64,000 nucleotides of DNA from Parasitella parasitica (Eukaryota; Mucoromycota; Mucoromycetes; Mucorales; Mucoraceae): NCBI GenBank assembly GCA_025201805.1, contig MU619251.1, positions 205,184 to 269,183 on the forward strand. Reading direction: 5' to 3'. The translations under genes and the position numbers were made by a program. How positions within the stretch are numbered: the first letter of the stretch is position 1; every line of letters begins with the position of its first letter. Below, in pieces: positions 22,210 through 34,970 of this stretch. The notes under the pieces were generated by a model. It did no database searches. It was not told the DNA's origin and was given only the letters and a program-made list of their open reading frames with translations.

Positions 22210-25190
22210 ATGCTTTCTCAAGGACTTTCGTACGTTATTTTCAATGCATCCAGTTGCGACGATTTCAAAAAGACCCTCAAATTCTACCAAACTTTTGGCT
22301 TCAAGACGGTTGCCGACAAGTCTCACGAATCCCAATCTGAAGAAAGGACCGCATGGTTGAAATTAGATTCTGCTGATGCATGTGCCTCTGAAATCACCAT
22401 CAAGCTCGTCTTGAACGCTTCTGCCGTTGCTCAACGCAAACCTGCTTCCGATGTTGATTGGGCACTAGAAGAGAACGCTGTTGTTTTGGCCGTCAAAGAT
22501 TTAGATGTAAGACTTGATAGAGATTGTTTTATCGATAAGAAACACAGTTTCATTGACAGAATTTGACGTTTGTGATAGGCTGTCAAGTCAAAATTAGCGG
22601 AGCTTAGCGTCACAGTACAAGATCATACCTCTGATGACAATGTCAAACTCTATGTTTTGGACCCTCTCAACAATATTGTTGTTTTCTCAAACAAGCCGGC
22701 CACCAACTGCTGTCCCAAGGCGACCAGCGCTGCGGCTGCTGTCGAAGCTGCTGCTTCTGGTAGCAAGCGCCAAAAGATTGCTGTCCTCACTTCTGGCGGT
22801 GATGCTCCCGGTATGAATGCCGTTGTTCGCGCTACTGTCCGCTATGGTATTGCCAAAGGATGTGATATCTTTGGCGTTTATGAAGGTTATCAAGGTACGT
22901 CTTTCAAAGCAATTTTTTTTTTTTTGCTCATCCTTGAGAATCGCATGCCAAATGTATGAATGTAGGTCTCATTGATGGCGGCGAGCGTTTAAAGAAAATG
23001 GAATGGAAGAATGTTCGCGGATGGTTAGCTGTGGTAAGTAATCTACAGTATGTACATACAACGTGAGATGTCTAACTCCTGGTTTTCACATAGGGTGGTA
23101 CTACTATTGGTACAGCTCGCTGCATGGGGTTTAAGACACGCGAAGGCCGTCTTCAAGCTGCCGAAAACCTCGTCAAGAACGGTATTGATGCTCTGATTGT
23201 TTGCGGTGGCGATGGTTCTTTGACTGGTGCCGACCTTTTCCGTGCTGACTGGCCTGGATTAGTCGATGAGCTCAAGAACACAGGTCGCATCTCTCAAGAA
23301 CAAGCTGATGCTTACCATGTTTTGACCATTGTTGGTCTTGTCGGCTCCATTGACAACGACATGTCTTCCACTGATATTACTATTGGCGCTGTCACTTCTC
23401 TTCACCGTATCTGTGAGTCGGTTGACTCAGTCTCTACTACTGCCTTGTCTCACTCCCGAGCTTTTGTCATCGAGGTTATGGGCCGTCATTGTGGCTGGTT
23501 GGCTCTTATGGCTGGTATTGCTACTGGTGCTGATTTCGTGTTCATTCCCGAGAAGCCCCCTCAAGAGGACGACTGGGAGACCACCATGTGCTCTGTCGTC
23601 GAGAGACATCGTCATTTGGGGAAGAGAAAGACGGTTCTCATTGTCGCTGAGGGTGCTATTGACAAGAATCTGAACCCCATCAAAGCTGACCATCTCAAGG
23701 ACATCTTGACTAACCGTCTTGGCCTTGATACGCGTGTCACCATCTTGGGCCATACCCAGCGTGGTGGAGCTCCTGCTTACTTTGACCGTCTTTTGGCAAC
23801 GACTCAATCTATTGAAGCTGTCAATGCCGTTCTTGAATCCACCCCTGATACTCCCTCTCCTATGATTGGCATGACAGACAACAAGATCACTCGCTTCCCT
23901 CTTATGAAGGCTGTCGCTCTCACTCATGAAGTCGCCGAAGCTATTGGAGAAAAGAACTTTGCTCGCGCCATGGAGCTTCGTGATCCCCAGTTTGCTGAAG
24001 AGTACGATGCTTATAACGCCACCACCATTTTGGATGACAGCACTATTGCTTTGCCCAAGCACCAACAACTTCGTGTTGGCATTGTTCACGTTGGCGCCCC
24101 TGCTGGCGGTATGAACGCTGCTACACGTACCGCTGTTCGCTATTGTCTTAACCGCGGCCATACTCCCATTGCTATCAGCAACGGTTTCGCTGGCCTTGCT
24201 CGCGGTGTTATCACCGAAATGACCTGGATGTCTGTTGATGGATGGACAGCCCTTGGTGGCTCTGAATTAGGGACCAACCGTGCTGTTCCTGGCCAAGATG
24301 TTGATATGGGCTTGGTTGCTTATCAAATGCAAAAGCAAAACATCCAGTCTCTGTTGGTCATTGGTGGTTTCGAAGCCTATGTTGCCATTGAAAAGCTTGG
24401 GGAAGCTCGCGAGAAATACCCCTCTCTTCGTGTCCCCATTACTCTCATCCCTGCCACAATCTCCAACAATGTCCCCGGTACTGATTATTCTCTTGGTTCT
24501 GATACCTCTCTCAATGCCATTGTCAACTCTTGCGACGCCATTGTTCAATCTGCTCAATCTTCTCGTCGTCGTGTCTTTGTTGTTGAGGTCATGGGTGGCC
24601 GTTCTGGCTACTTGGCTGTTGAGGGTGGTCTTGCTGTTGGTGCAATGACCGTGTACATTCCAGAGGAAGGCATTAATCTGTCTCGTCTCCAATCCGATGT
24701 TCAACACTTGAGAAACATGTACGCTCACGATGACTCTGACAAGAGCGAAGGTAGAATCATCTTGCGTACTGAAGATGTTTCCAAGACCTATACTACCGAT
24801 GTCATCTCCAACATTCTCAAGGAAGAAGGTGACGAGATGTTTGATTCCCGCACTGCCGTCTTGGGCCATATTCAACAAGGCATTACTCCTTCTCCTCTTG
24901 ATCGTATCCGTGCCACCCGTCTTGCTATGCGCGCCATTAAGTTTATGGAAGAACACACCACTGAAGCTCTTTGCACGGCATATGAGTCTGGCTCTCCTAC
25001 CCCCATTGAGCTCACCAATTCCAAGGAATCTGTCGCTGTTGCTGGCATCTCTGGTCATTCTGTCATCTTTGAGCCTGTCTGTGCTCTCTTGGCTGTTACT
25101 GATATGAAGAACCGTAAACCTCGTACTGCTTGGTGGTCTGAACATAGACCTATCATCGACCTTTTAGCTGGTCGCGGTCATTTTGACTAG
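22210..25190 (+). CDS. PFK1: 6-phosphofructokinase, fungal two-domain type
   Basis: Four exons: 22210-22506, 22579-22894, 22966-23033, 23094-25190; 925 aa. Catalyses fructose-6-phosphate + ATP to fructose-1,6-bisphosphate in glycolysis, as a cytosolic octamer subunit. Seen: an N-terminal glyoxalase-I-like module (about 1-165) typical of fungal PFK; a catalytic half with [13 protein letters not shown] (about 171-181), [20 protein letters not shown] with its proton-abstracting Asp, MGRHCGWLA and LGHTQRGG; then a regulatory half (from about 550) starting [14 protein letters not shown], with IGGFEAY replacing GGDGS and [12 protein letters not shown] replacing the catalytic IDND. This loss of catalytic residues is normal for the C-half. 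Codon use is strongly C-ending (GCC, GTC, CTC) compared with its neighbours, as expected for a highly expressed gene. This also produces long antisense shadow ORFs. Confidence 0.96.
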
Positions 25191-26684
25191 ATTTATTAAT
25201 AACCATCGACATTTTGTAAACATTTATCTTTATTATTCCGTACAAAAAACCCACATCCTTTCTTTAACATTTCATATAGAAGCATATAAAAAAGCACAAG
25301 ATATTTTTTTCCCGCATAGTTAATTAATAAATATCAAGCATTCAGTTTGTAATAAGTTTGATGCCCTAATTTTAATGCCAATATGGCTGATCAAGGTAGC
25401 TAAATGACTGAAACATTATACACTTTTGAATATTCACGTAAAAGTTTACTGGTTTAACTGTGCTCCGTATGATGTGCCAGATCATTTGTTTACTCACAAA
25501 CTACCTCAGTTTGGTTATCGATTAGTCAAACCTTAAGTCTTGTACAACACTCGAAGACTAGAACCAACTACTTGAACCTAATACTTCTCTCTGGACAGAA
25601 ACGTATAAAAATTTGTTAATCCTATATGAGTTACTATTAGCTTTCAAAGAAAGATTCATAAACTCTATTGCAGAGAATCTATCAGTAAATTGGAACGGAT
25701 CGCCTTGCTAACTATAGGCCTCAGAATGTTTGGAGTTATGAGGTCATTGAAGTAACATGTTATTTTGGTGCTACTTGTTGTACAAGTATACAAGTAATTC
25801 TTTGGATTTGTATCTCTATCTCCTCTTCAAACCGTCAACTATATAATTATATTAATAAATGCATTTTCATCGTTTATTAAAATGTTGGACCAAGTCTGTG
25901 GATTTGTCATGCCAGAGTATTCGACATGTTAAATATGAAAGATCAAAAACCTGCAATCGGTAAATTTTAAACTTGGAAAGGCAAGTATACAAGAATGACA
26001 AAACAAAAAATAAAATCATGCTCCCTCCAGACCATTATATCTGATACAAATAAATTGCAACTAGGTTGCTTCAGATCGTTATGCCATGTTAAGCTGTGTA
26101 GGACAATCTTATTTATAACGTACCTCGTTTTTCCTTGATAATTTTCATTTTGATTTGAAGGCGGCCTATATCTAACTAAATCAAGTATAGGGCTCATTGT
26201 GTGTTAAAATTATAAAGTACTTTTTGTTGCCTATTTTTAACTTTTCTGAAATCAGCTTTATTAAATATATGTGAGAAATAGCTTGAAGATAAAGAGTCTT
26301 TGATTTTAGATAGGAAACGACGAAATTGAGTTCAACATGTGAATTTCACTATTAAATGCCTTTTAGCTTTAACCAAGCACTGGCGAAATAAATTAATCAT
26401 TCAGTTGTTTGTGCCATGGTTGCAACCCATTTATTTTTGAATTTCAAAATTACACTTGACAATTAGACTTACCGAACATGGTATGAAGGAAATTTGTGAT
26501 CTACAACTGGGTAGATTTTACCCTTTTTTATGCCAATTAATAAACCCAACAAGTCAGGTACACAAGACTATTTAGAGTTAGATGCCTTGAACTCAGCACA
26601 GAAAAGAAAGACATTTGATTGATACTCTGTCAGTTTACCCATTTTACTTCCCTCTTTTCTTCCTTTTCCCACTCTACTTTCCAA
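25191..26684. other. Intergenic, no gene seen
   Basis: 1.5 kb of AT-rich DNA. The only ORF of note (25967-26197, minus) has no recognisable content. 25203-25330 is the likely 3' UTR of the phosphofructokinase gene. Confidence 0.4.
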
Positions 26685-28312
26685 ATGAGTTCACCGCCTA
26701 GTGAACTAGAGACTCTGTCTAGAGTCTGTGTGAACGGAATTTGTCATTGTGATTGGCGCCTCACTTTGCAAGATTGTGTCGAAAGCAGAGCAATGACGAT
26801 CATTCATGGAATCAATATTGGATTATCTGGCATCTCGATCGCCACTGGTGTTATTCTTTTAATACATAGAGTGGTGGCTAAAGGTCATAGATTAGTCGAT
26901 ATAAATATATCTAAAGGCTGTTTCCGCCCAAAGCCTATTGACTGCATGTTGCTGTTTATCATCGTGTTCAATTTATGTAAGTTTTGTCTACAACAAATAC
27001 TACTAGGCAGTAAGTTTAGTTCATCCCTATATTGTCTTTAGTGAGATTAATATCGAGCTCGGTGCTTATTGCAGATATTTGCCCAGATATGATTTCTCGT
27101 TCATGTAGGTTGATTCATGTCGTACACTTTTCATATACTTATTCTGTCATGTCGCATGTTGCAGTTTTATTCGAATTTCCATGGCAGTTTGGATTTGGCG
27201 CATTCGCACTGTATTTAATTGGCATTGCGAAAACTCTGGCAGATGTAAGTGCAGGCGGTTGCGAGATTTATTGGCAGCTATTCTTACTGATATTGTCTGT
27301 CTAGAGCCATAGAGTTATTGCCAATAGTTGGCTACCTTCGCCTCGCCTAGTGGATTTAATTGGTGGCACAATCTTTCTGGCACCATTCATTATTAACAAT
27401 ATCATGTCTCTGGCTGCGGGAATCTTGGCTGAAAGAAACCTGCGCCTAGCTCAATTATTCACAAGACTACTCTACATGTTTTGGTTTATCCATTGTTTCA
27501 GTCTCGCCGTTGCCGTATTTTTCTCAGGATATAGATTGGTCCGAATCTTGGGTGCTCATTTAACAAAGTTCAAGACTACTGGCCCTCGTTATGTATCTGT
27601 CCAGACTGGTATTTTTAAAATTCGGGCTGTAATGAGCATTATTATCACCTGCCTAATGATGTTTGCTATATTTTTGCTGATCTTTGGCATTTTGCGTGAG
27701 ATTATTATTGTCAACATGGTAGGCTCAGTTGTTTTGGGTGCCATATGGAACTTCCTGGGCGCTTTTGCCACCTTATGTGTTGAGATTGCCATTGTCTTCA
27801 ACCCCAAAGTAGAGGATGGGTCTTCCCTTGGATTAAAATCATCCAGTGCTGAAAGATCAACTAGTCAAATTGGCCAGTGTGTCACTTATACCAACTTTTC
27901 GGCTCAAGAATACTCTGTAACCAGCAGCAATCAAAATAATAATGGTACTCAAGGGGCTCTTGGTCACAATGCTTTTGATGAATTGAAACTGCAACAACTC
28001 CAATACCAAAATTTGTTTCATAAACACAATAACCACCAGCTGCCTCATAATTCCCCTAATGCCCAAGGTAATAAAAGTCAGCTACAGCAAGTTTCTGACC
28101 TGGCAACTCCTGAAGCAAGAGAAATCAAAATGTCATCTGCTGGTATTCCATCAGAAGATACACAATACTATACCAAACATAACGAATCTAATACAGAAAA
28201 GCGCCCTTTTCAATTTTTTCATCATCAATGTCACCATCTTGATGATGAAAATATCATGGATGATGGTGAAACCTCTCAAATGAATTTAGTAGACTATGCT
28301 TCACGCCATTAA
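26685..28312 (+). CDS. Seven-transmembrane protein with Cys-rich N-terminus (orphan receptor-like)
   Basis: Three exons: 26685-26976, 27042-27244, 27305-28312; 500 aa. I do not recognise the family. Seen: a short N-terminus with four cysteines (15, 20, 22, 31; CVNGICHCDWRLTLQDC); seven hydrophobic segments (about 37-65, 85-110, 135-160, 175-205, 215-245, 262-288, 295-328); then a polar C-terminal tail of ~170 residues rich in Ser, Asn, Gln and His. Segment spacing and the outward Cys-rich end look like a G-protein-coupled-receptor-type layout, but no DRY, NPxxY or other class motif is present. Exon joins at 26976/27042 and 27244/27305 keep helices 2 and 3 intact, which supports the model. Alternatives: a transporter-like or Mucoromycota-specific membrane family. 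Confidence 0.75.
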
Positions 28313-31056
28313 GCCTCATATATTTCTTGTACATTATACTTTTTTTTTTATCCTATTTCTATTCCTTATTATATCTCTTTATTTGTATAAATTTTATGTT
28401 GACTTCTTGCAGTATAATAAACAGAAGTGTGCCTCAGGGCTTAGTGTTGAAGTCTTGTACTAAATCAAGAATTTTATTTATTGATATTTACAAAAGTGAA
28501 TAATAATGGTAGTGACAGCTGTGAGGATTCCCGATACCGAGTTACGCATTATTTTTTTTACATTGGATCAATTTCGGCCACTTTGGCACACTGCTCATAA
28601 GTGCGTCATGACCTCTAATTCGCAGGTTGTGAGGGTTTACGTACTGACGAAAGAAGACAAAAGTAGCTCAAAATTCAAATCATAAGTTTACTGTCTTATA
28701 GAGTGTCGTATATAAGCACAGTTTAACATACTTTAAATTATTATAACATGCGTTGATTTGGGGGAGGGAGGGAGAGGTTTACTTTAATAATGTTGTAGCC
28801 GGTCTTGAAAAGAGCACAACAGATGATAGTATAGGATCAAAATGGAAAGGTAATCAATGTACCAGATACAAAACTAATAATTTTGTTGATGATTGAGAAG
28901 AATTTGTTTATTTATAATGTCTAAATGTTTATCAATCTATAGATACAATCATTGAATTGTCAAATAAGATTATAGTACAGTATTTGTCAGAGCAAGGGAC
29001 ATATTTATGTGCGATCAGCTAGTTATTATGAATGTGAATCATTCATCTATAAGTTTAGCTTCGCAATTTAGACCAAGTAGAGTAGAATCCAAATAGATGG
29101 TTTCTTATACAATGCATTCCATGATTACTTTATTTAACCTTAGATCCGATCAGATACGGTTGAAAAAGTGGTAACCGTAGTTTTCTATAGTATCTAATAA
29201 TGCTACTAAGACCTACTAAAAGAGCCATATTCATAATTCAGAAGAAACATCAGATGTGGTTGAATGAAAAGATCGAAATAACGAATTAAGTTGCGATCTT
29301 GATAGACAAAGTTGATAAAAGATATAACTTTGATCAATACAGGTGACCGTTTCATCTTCAAGCAGTGTGTTTCCAAGATTTACTGTCATTTTGCAGTATC
29401 AGAAAAGAAAAGAAGTTCAAGTAAATGATAAAGGTCATGGTAATTGTGATATTACATGTTAGGGTTTCTATAAAAAAATCTTTTATTTCTGATAAAAGCC
29501 GAGAATTTTCTGAGAGAAAAGAGTAACTGCTTTAATTTGTCTCATCGGTGGTGAAAATATTGAGAAAATGTGTTGTAAAATAAGCTATCTACATTATATC
29601 TATAAGTTCAAGGTAGTCTTTAATATTTTTTACGGTTGTCTATTGACAAACATCCGTGATTCTGGGTGAATGTGCACCTGTTGACTTTTTGGATCAAAAG
29701 CCTCTAATTGGATTCAGGAACGAAGAGCAAGGTTGAAGATAAAACACATTTATATCCTGGTGGCAGATTGTTTCCTTTTCTCTGACATTTTCTTATACCT
29801 TCAGTTGATCTGGCGTCTGATAGTGTAGAAGGTCTCGTCAGACAGGTAAAAAAACTGGGTTCTGTATATCAAAATGGTTCAAAAGTGTCTTTGCAAGGCC
29901 AGATACGTAGATTTTAGGCGCCGATTTTTTTATTTTCGGTTCTACGCGGACTTCAATGTATTGTTGTCAGAAAAAAGACAAAAACTGTAAGAAAATAATG
30001 TCTAGTGATTTCAAAAACGAAAAAAAAAAAGAAATGTAAAGTAATGCATTAGACTATAAGGCATCTTTTGATAACATATTTGCATAGATTAGAGCAACTT
30101 TTTGTAATGTTTAAGTTGACATCAGATGAAGGAAGCTACTTTTCTGACTTTTTTCGGAAAAGTATTTTTCAAAATCGGAGCGTGTGGTCGTCAGGTCAGG
30201 TACAGACATGCAAGTACTACCATTAGAAATCCAAGAAGCACAAAAATTAAATAAAATAGGCTGCAATAGTTTTTCTTTTTAATTGGGTAAGCTATGGCTT
30301 CTCAAAGCTAATACTTTCTTCAAAAAAAAACATCATTTTTCTCTAATAGCGGCGATTAAACGCGTTCAAAATCAGGAAGGACAAATTCTTTCAGAAACTC
30401 CATTTGTACAATTAGAAAACAAAATTACTTCTTTAAGGCAAGATATCATCCCCCGATACTATGCCTACCTCGGCTGTTAATCTATGATAATAGCTGTATT
30501 TTTGGACGCTCTACACGATGGTATTTTTTCATAATTCTCATATACTCATGGAAGGAATTATGTCGAGAAAACCTCAAAACAGATTAAGAGGGAAAAGTCA
30601 ATATTTTGCTTAATCAGAGCGCATTTCCAGTCTCTCAGATCAAGGAATGACCTTTTACGATCATTTTCCTCTAATATATGCTATAGTAAAAAGTTGCATT
30701 TTTGGGGTCAAAATCGAGAATAATGCATAATCGTTGATTTTGCATGTGTGGATACAAGGAAAAAATTGAAAAAATCCGTCATTTTGCATCGAAAAAAAAA
30801 TCATGCTCAAATTGCTCCAAAATCATATATATTATAGTTTTTTCCCGATGGATACTATTTCTGGTGTTTTCAGGGCACTTTGATTATGAAAATTAATCAA
30901 AAAATGATTAATGAAGCTAAAGTTCTTGCTTTTAAGCTGTGAAAATATCTTTCTAGAGACGACATCATGTCAGTTTCAATTTTAGTACATGACAAAGCCC
31001 TATAAAGTAAGTAATTTTGATGCCACAAGTCTACTTTTCTTCATAGTAATATGATA

Positions 31057-31414
31057 TACAGGTGCGGCTCATCGGGTTGGACGCAGAAGAAGATGATTAA
31101 TGAATTAATTTGCTAATTGCTGGTGACAGAGAAGTCCTATTACCATTGTTGCTTATAATAATGCTTAATGTCAGCTCAAGGGTTCCTTTTTTATGATTCT
31201 AATGCTAAGCGAGTAAAATAAAAAGTAAAGTAGAGGTTAGGATTAAGATTGAGGGTAATTTTACTAACAAAATTTAAGCTTCATAATAGGCTTCTGGTAA
31301 AATCCAAATTCCAGGCAAAGTACTGTAGAGTATCAAATTCTGAATAGGGGAAAACTTGCTATACCAAACACATTTTGTATATCAACCCATTCTTTATAAC
31401 GAGTACCGCCTGTA
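31057..31414. mobile_element. Possible Tc1/mariner-type MITE
   Basis: Left end TACAGGTGCGGCTCAT (from 31057) and right end, read inward on the minus strand, TACAGGCGGTACTCGT (from 31414) match at about 11 of 16 positions. Both ends are flanked by TA (31055-31056 and 31415-31416), the target duplication of Tc1/mariner elements. The 358-bp interior has no coding capacity. The inverted repeat is imperfect, so chance is not excluded. Confidence 0.35.
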
Positions 31415-32096
31415 TATTCTTTCTTTAATATTGGATACGCTGACTTAACTTAACAGATCTAACATAAAATGGTAATGTGAAGTTATATTATCATTTGCTT
31501 GAATATGCTATGAATTTTGAAAAGAGATAATTAAAGAAGAAAACAAAATGAAATGGTTGGTTTAAACGTAGATTCAGGGATAACTGCCATTTTATAAATG
31601 CATAATTTGACAGATAAGTTCAACTTAAAGCCTTACTAGTATATGCACTTTGTAGTTTAATACTTTGATAGCTTTGTAATTTAGTTTAAATACCTTTGCA
31701 GCTCTATAGACTTATTTAAATATGAGCTTATTCAGACATTTGATATCTAACAGATATATCTGAGATAATTTATCAACATTTAAACATTATGAAGTTCAAA
31801 CAATTTTGTGGCCCAAAAACCCAAATAGTCGTTTATTTAAAAGTACTATTGCTCCCTGCACAATGGCTGCTTGATCAAAAATAAATAATTAGAACGTCGC
31901 AATTTCGCATATCGTAATAAAAATGTTTTCTATTCTTGGGCATTGTATTCAATGCTTCTTGTCCCTAATTGAAATGCTCTTAGGGAGATCTTTCTTTTCT
32001 CTCAGAAACTTTTCAGTGTTTATCAGAAATAATAGATTTGTTATCAGAAACCTTAATGTATATTATCATAAACACCGTGACATTTATCATCAATTG

Positions 32097-32127
<31 letters not shown>

Positions 32128-32128
32128 T

Positions 32129-32138
32129 NNNNNNNNNN
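32129..32138. other. Assembly gap (10 N) after a T tract
   Basis: Ten Ns directly follow a T run (32100-32128). The gap length is probably nominal, and the tract likely broke sequencing or assembly. Confidence 0.95.
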
Positions 32139-32634
32139 AAAACCATAAAAAGACTGCGAGTGTTCTGCATCGTTACTGGTATTAGGCCTCACTTTGATTG
32201 CCTTATTTGTTGTCGTTTGCTTGCTTGGTGTGTCGTATTTACGCTAATGGTCGATTTATATAATCACAATCCGACACAAATAATTCAGTGCTGTGGTGTT
32301 AAGGACTCAGCATCTCATCTGATCTATTAAGCTACAGCTATCTAACATCACCACTTATAAAAGAAACATATAAGCTCAACTCACCTTCCGCTCATGAGAT
32401 GTGTAATAAAACATCAAACACCAGATCTATAAACCATGCCAATACGGGACACATCTTTAAATGGACATAAAATAAGCAAAAAAGTATAAATAGTTAAACA
32501 TATTAGAACCAGATTTGAATATCTTGTCCTGTATTCATAAACTAATAAATCGTCTCTAGTCTCGAATACTTCTCAAGGTCCTTTTATTGATATACGAATA
32601 CTACATGATTCAACAGATATCGGATATCGGACTG

Positions 32635-33727
32635 CTACAACTTTATTACTAAATTTCTTTTTTTTTCTTTGCAATCACTAAAGAATTGAATACTGTGATC
32701 AACCCATTCCTCGCAGTTTTCTTGAGAGATCTCATGGATACTCTGTCTAATGTGCTCGATTAATTTTTTTGAGCCTCTCAAATTAGGCTTTCTTTTGACC
32801 AAGGCTTTCAACTTGGAGAAACATTCCTCAATAGGGTTAAGGAAAGGCGAGAACGGGGGCAACAAGCATATTTGATGAACTGAGTTTCGAAAGAGCTCTT
32901 TGACAGCAGGTGATTTGCGAATCGAAGCATTATCCATAACAAAAAAATGAGGACCAGCATTGGTATCATCCAGCTTCTTTATAACCCCACTGACAAAATC
33001 TTCAAATATTTTACCAGTTGCACCTCCTCCTTGGATAATTTTTACCGAACATCTTCAACTCCATGAGAGGAGATAGCTGCAAGAATGGACATGTTTACAG
33101 CTCGCTTTGTAGCATTGACTACTACGCTTGTAGAGTCTTTCTTTGAATAGCCTTGTCCACGAACAAGATTAGCGTTGAAGCCAGCCTCATCAACAAAGAT
33201 ACAGTTGTTTTTGTACGCAATGCCTCTTTCTGGTAATCTTTGGACCACATACTCATATCTTTGTTTAATAGCTTCAGGCGTATTACGTTTCTCTTCTACT
33301 GCTTTTGTTCGTTTTAAAGTGAACTCAACAAACTCTGTCATGTATCGCCACAATCCGCTTGTGGAGATGCTCCTGTCAGCAAGGTCTGGGAATTTAGCCT
33401 CCAATTCTTCTTTAATCATACCCAAAGTTCTGGTGCAATCTTCATCCAAAAGTCTCTGATGTAATCTCCATGTGCATCCTCAAACTTTAGAGCTTCCTTT
33501 CTTCTACCTCCTCTTTTCCTCTTTTCTATACGGCCTTCGGTGTACCAGGCATCCAGAATATTTCTGACAGTTGATGGGTGTTGCCCATATTTTCGAGCAG
33601 CTTCTGACTGAGTAATAGCTCCTTCCATGGCAACCTGCTCAATAATAAGCTTTCTAACGTCAATCGGGATATCTCTGTAGGATCTTTTCTCAGTTTTGTT
33701 GCTTTCATTTGCTAAAATACGAGGCAT
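32635..33727 (-). pseudogene. Tc1-like DDE transposase, broken by two frameshifts
   Basis: Reads (minus) from MPRILANESNK at 33727 to the stop at 32635 in three frames: 33416-33727, 33042-33449, and about 33046 down to 32635. N-terminal helix-turn-helix (SEAARKYGQHPSTVRNIL, about residues 40-57) and a basic KRKRGGRRK linker bind the ends. The catalytic part has IFVDEAGFN (first Asp), HFFVMDNASIRKS (second Asp) and FLNPIEECFSKLK (Glu), with 34 residues between the second Asp and the Glu (DD34E, the Tc1 spacing). Single-base shifts at about 33430 (after YIRDF) and about 33045 (after HGVEDV) each need one extra base to restore the frame. Terminal inverted repeats could not be matched by eye. Confidence 0.85.
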
Positions 33728-34760
33728 CTTTAAAAGTGTGATTGAGAGATGATGCGAAATGTATGATAATACCTTAGAATAAAGGAAACTACTTTTTGGA
33801 TTACATAGGCACGGTATTTACGATAATGACTCAATAATTACGATCAGTACAGTCTATGTATAATGCTGCGTGTTTAGTGCCAAATTGACTAGCGGCTTTT
33901 GCGAATTTCAATTTTTTTTTTCGTCAATCTGAATTCATAATGGATCATTGGGGGGAAAGAGCAAGTGGGACATACGTTTATTTGTAGTGTATGATGTAAT
34001 TATTCAAACAGCGACCTTGCTCCGTCCGTTCGATGATCCAGTATACAAACAAGAGTGGCAGCTCTAAAGGCACGTTACTAAACATTATGAATAGGATGGG
34101 TCTACATGTTGCAAAGTATCCGCATATTATTGCGCACGTATAGACAACAAGAAGGCTTTTGCACATGAACACTGAGCCACTTAATAATAATAATGTGCAG
34201 TTTACATACCTAACGATGGCTTGGGCACGTGTGTTGCCTTGATTTGTGTGCAAATGGATAATTTGTATATTCTTGGGACAAGCAGCGTGGTCTTTTCATC
34301 ACATTTTGCTGCTCATTTGACATAATACTTGGGACAGCGAATGAGTATATATAAACAAACAAAAAGTAAATAACATTTGTGTCATATGCATAAAACACTG
34401 AAGTTTCACATGCATTTTATACAACAACAAATACCTCATCGTCCGTGTCATTAGGCTTCATTTAAGCTGAAAACAGCAATTTTCTTTTTAACGAGTTAGA
34501 TTCTATAGGCACCCAAGGACGGGTTCTCACATTTTTGTTTGAAAATCAAGGTTACGGATGTACCGTATATCCGATTCTTGAACGATACCGTTTACTCCTT
34601 AAATTGCTCTGTTTTATGCCATTATACTGTTGCAAGGTTGGTGAGTGTACACGGTTGCGATGCTGTCTTTTGTTGTTATATTTTAAACCATCATGGCCTC
34701 CGTGAAAAAAAAAAAAAAAGCTCAAAAAATACAACTGCTTTTGACCATGCTAATTCTGTG
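33728..34760. other. Spacer beside the transposase
   Basis: Probably includes one transposon end near 33730-33930. ORFs at 33978-34253 and 34210-34398 (minus) have no recognisable content. Confidence 0.3.
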
Positions 34761-34970
34761 CTACAAATGCTTGAACTCGACTCCGCCTACGTTCTTGATT
34801 TGATCCATAGCCTGGGCTTTTAGATGGAGCAGCCACGATAAGGCTTCAGTAATGTTACCCTGCAGCATGTATAAATGTGCAATCAGGCCTACGTAGAAGC
34901 ATCCATCTGGCTTTATTGCAAGCAACTTTTGTTCGTGATGAAACCGACAATGAGTTGAACTATGATAATA
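34761..34970 (-). pseudogene. PPR-repeat-like gene fragment
   Basis: A 69-codon open stretch without a start codon reads (minus) KPDGCFYVGLIAHLYMLQGN followed by ITEALSWLLHLKAQAM. This has the helix-turn-helix pattern of a pentatricopeptide repeat (P-D-x-x-x-[FY]-x-x-[LI]-I ... G-x-x-x-x-A). Stops flank it on both sides (CTA at 34761-34763, and TAG just upstream at 34971-34973). Likely a relic of a PPR RNA-binding protein gene. The family call is tentative. Confidence 0.35.

Larger units (their letters stand above)
28313..32634. other. Gene-poor 4.3-kb block
   Basis: No recognised gene. The ORFs at 30283-30480 and 31923-32330 are not convincing; the second reads through a T run and Ns. It contains one possible MITE and one assembly gap, listed separately. 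Homopurine and homopyrimidine runs are frequent. Confidence 0.4.

Noticed and set aside
24267-25145. 292-codon minus-strand ORF inside the phosphofructokinase gene (and a 244-codon one at 23427-24161)
   Set aside because: Antisense shadows of a highly codon-biased exon; no recognisable motifs.
31923-32330. ORF crossing the N gap
   Set aside because: It runs through a T tract and unknown bases; no protein signal on either side.
34539-34823. 94-codon plus-strand ORF
   Set aside because: Its 3' end is antisense to the better PPR-like frame; the 5' part is featureless.
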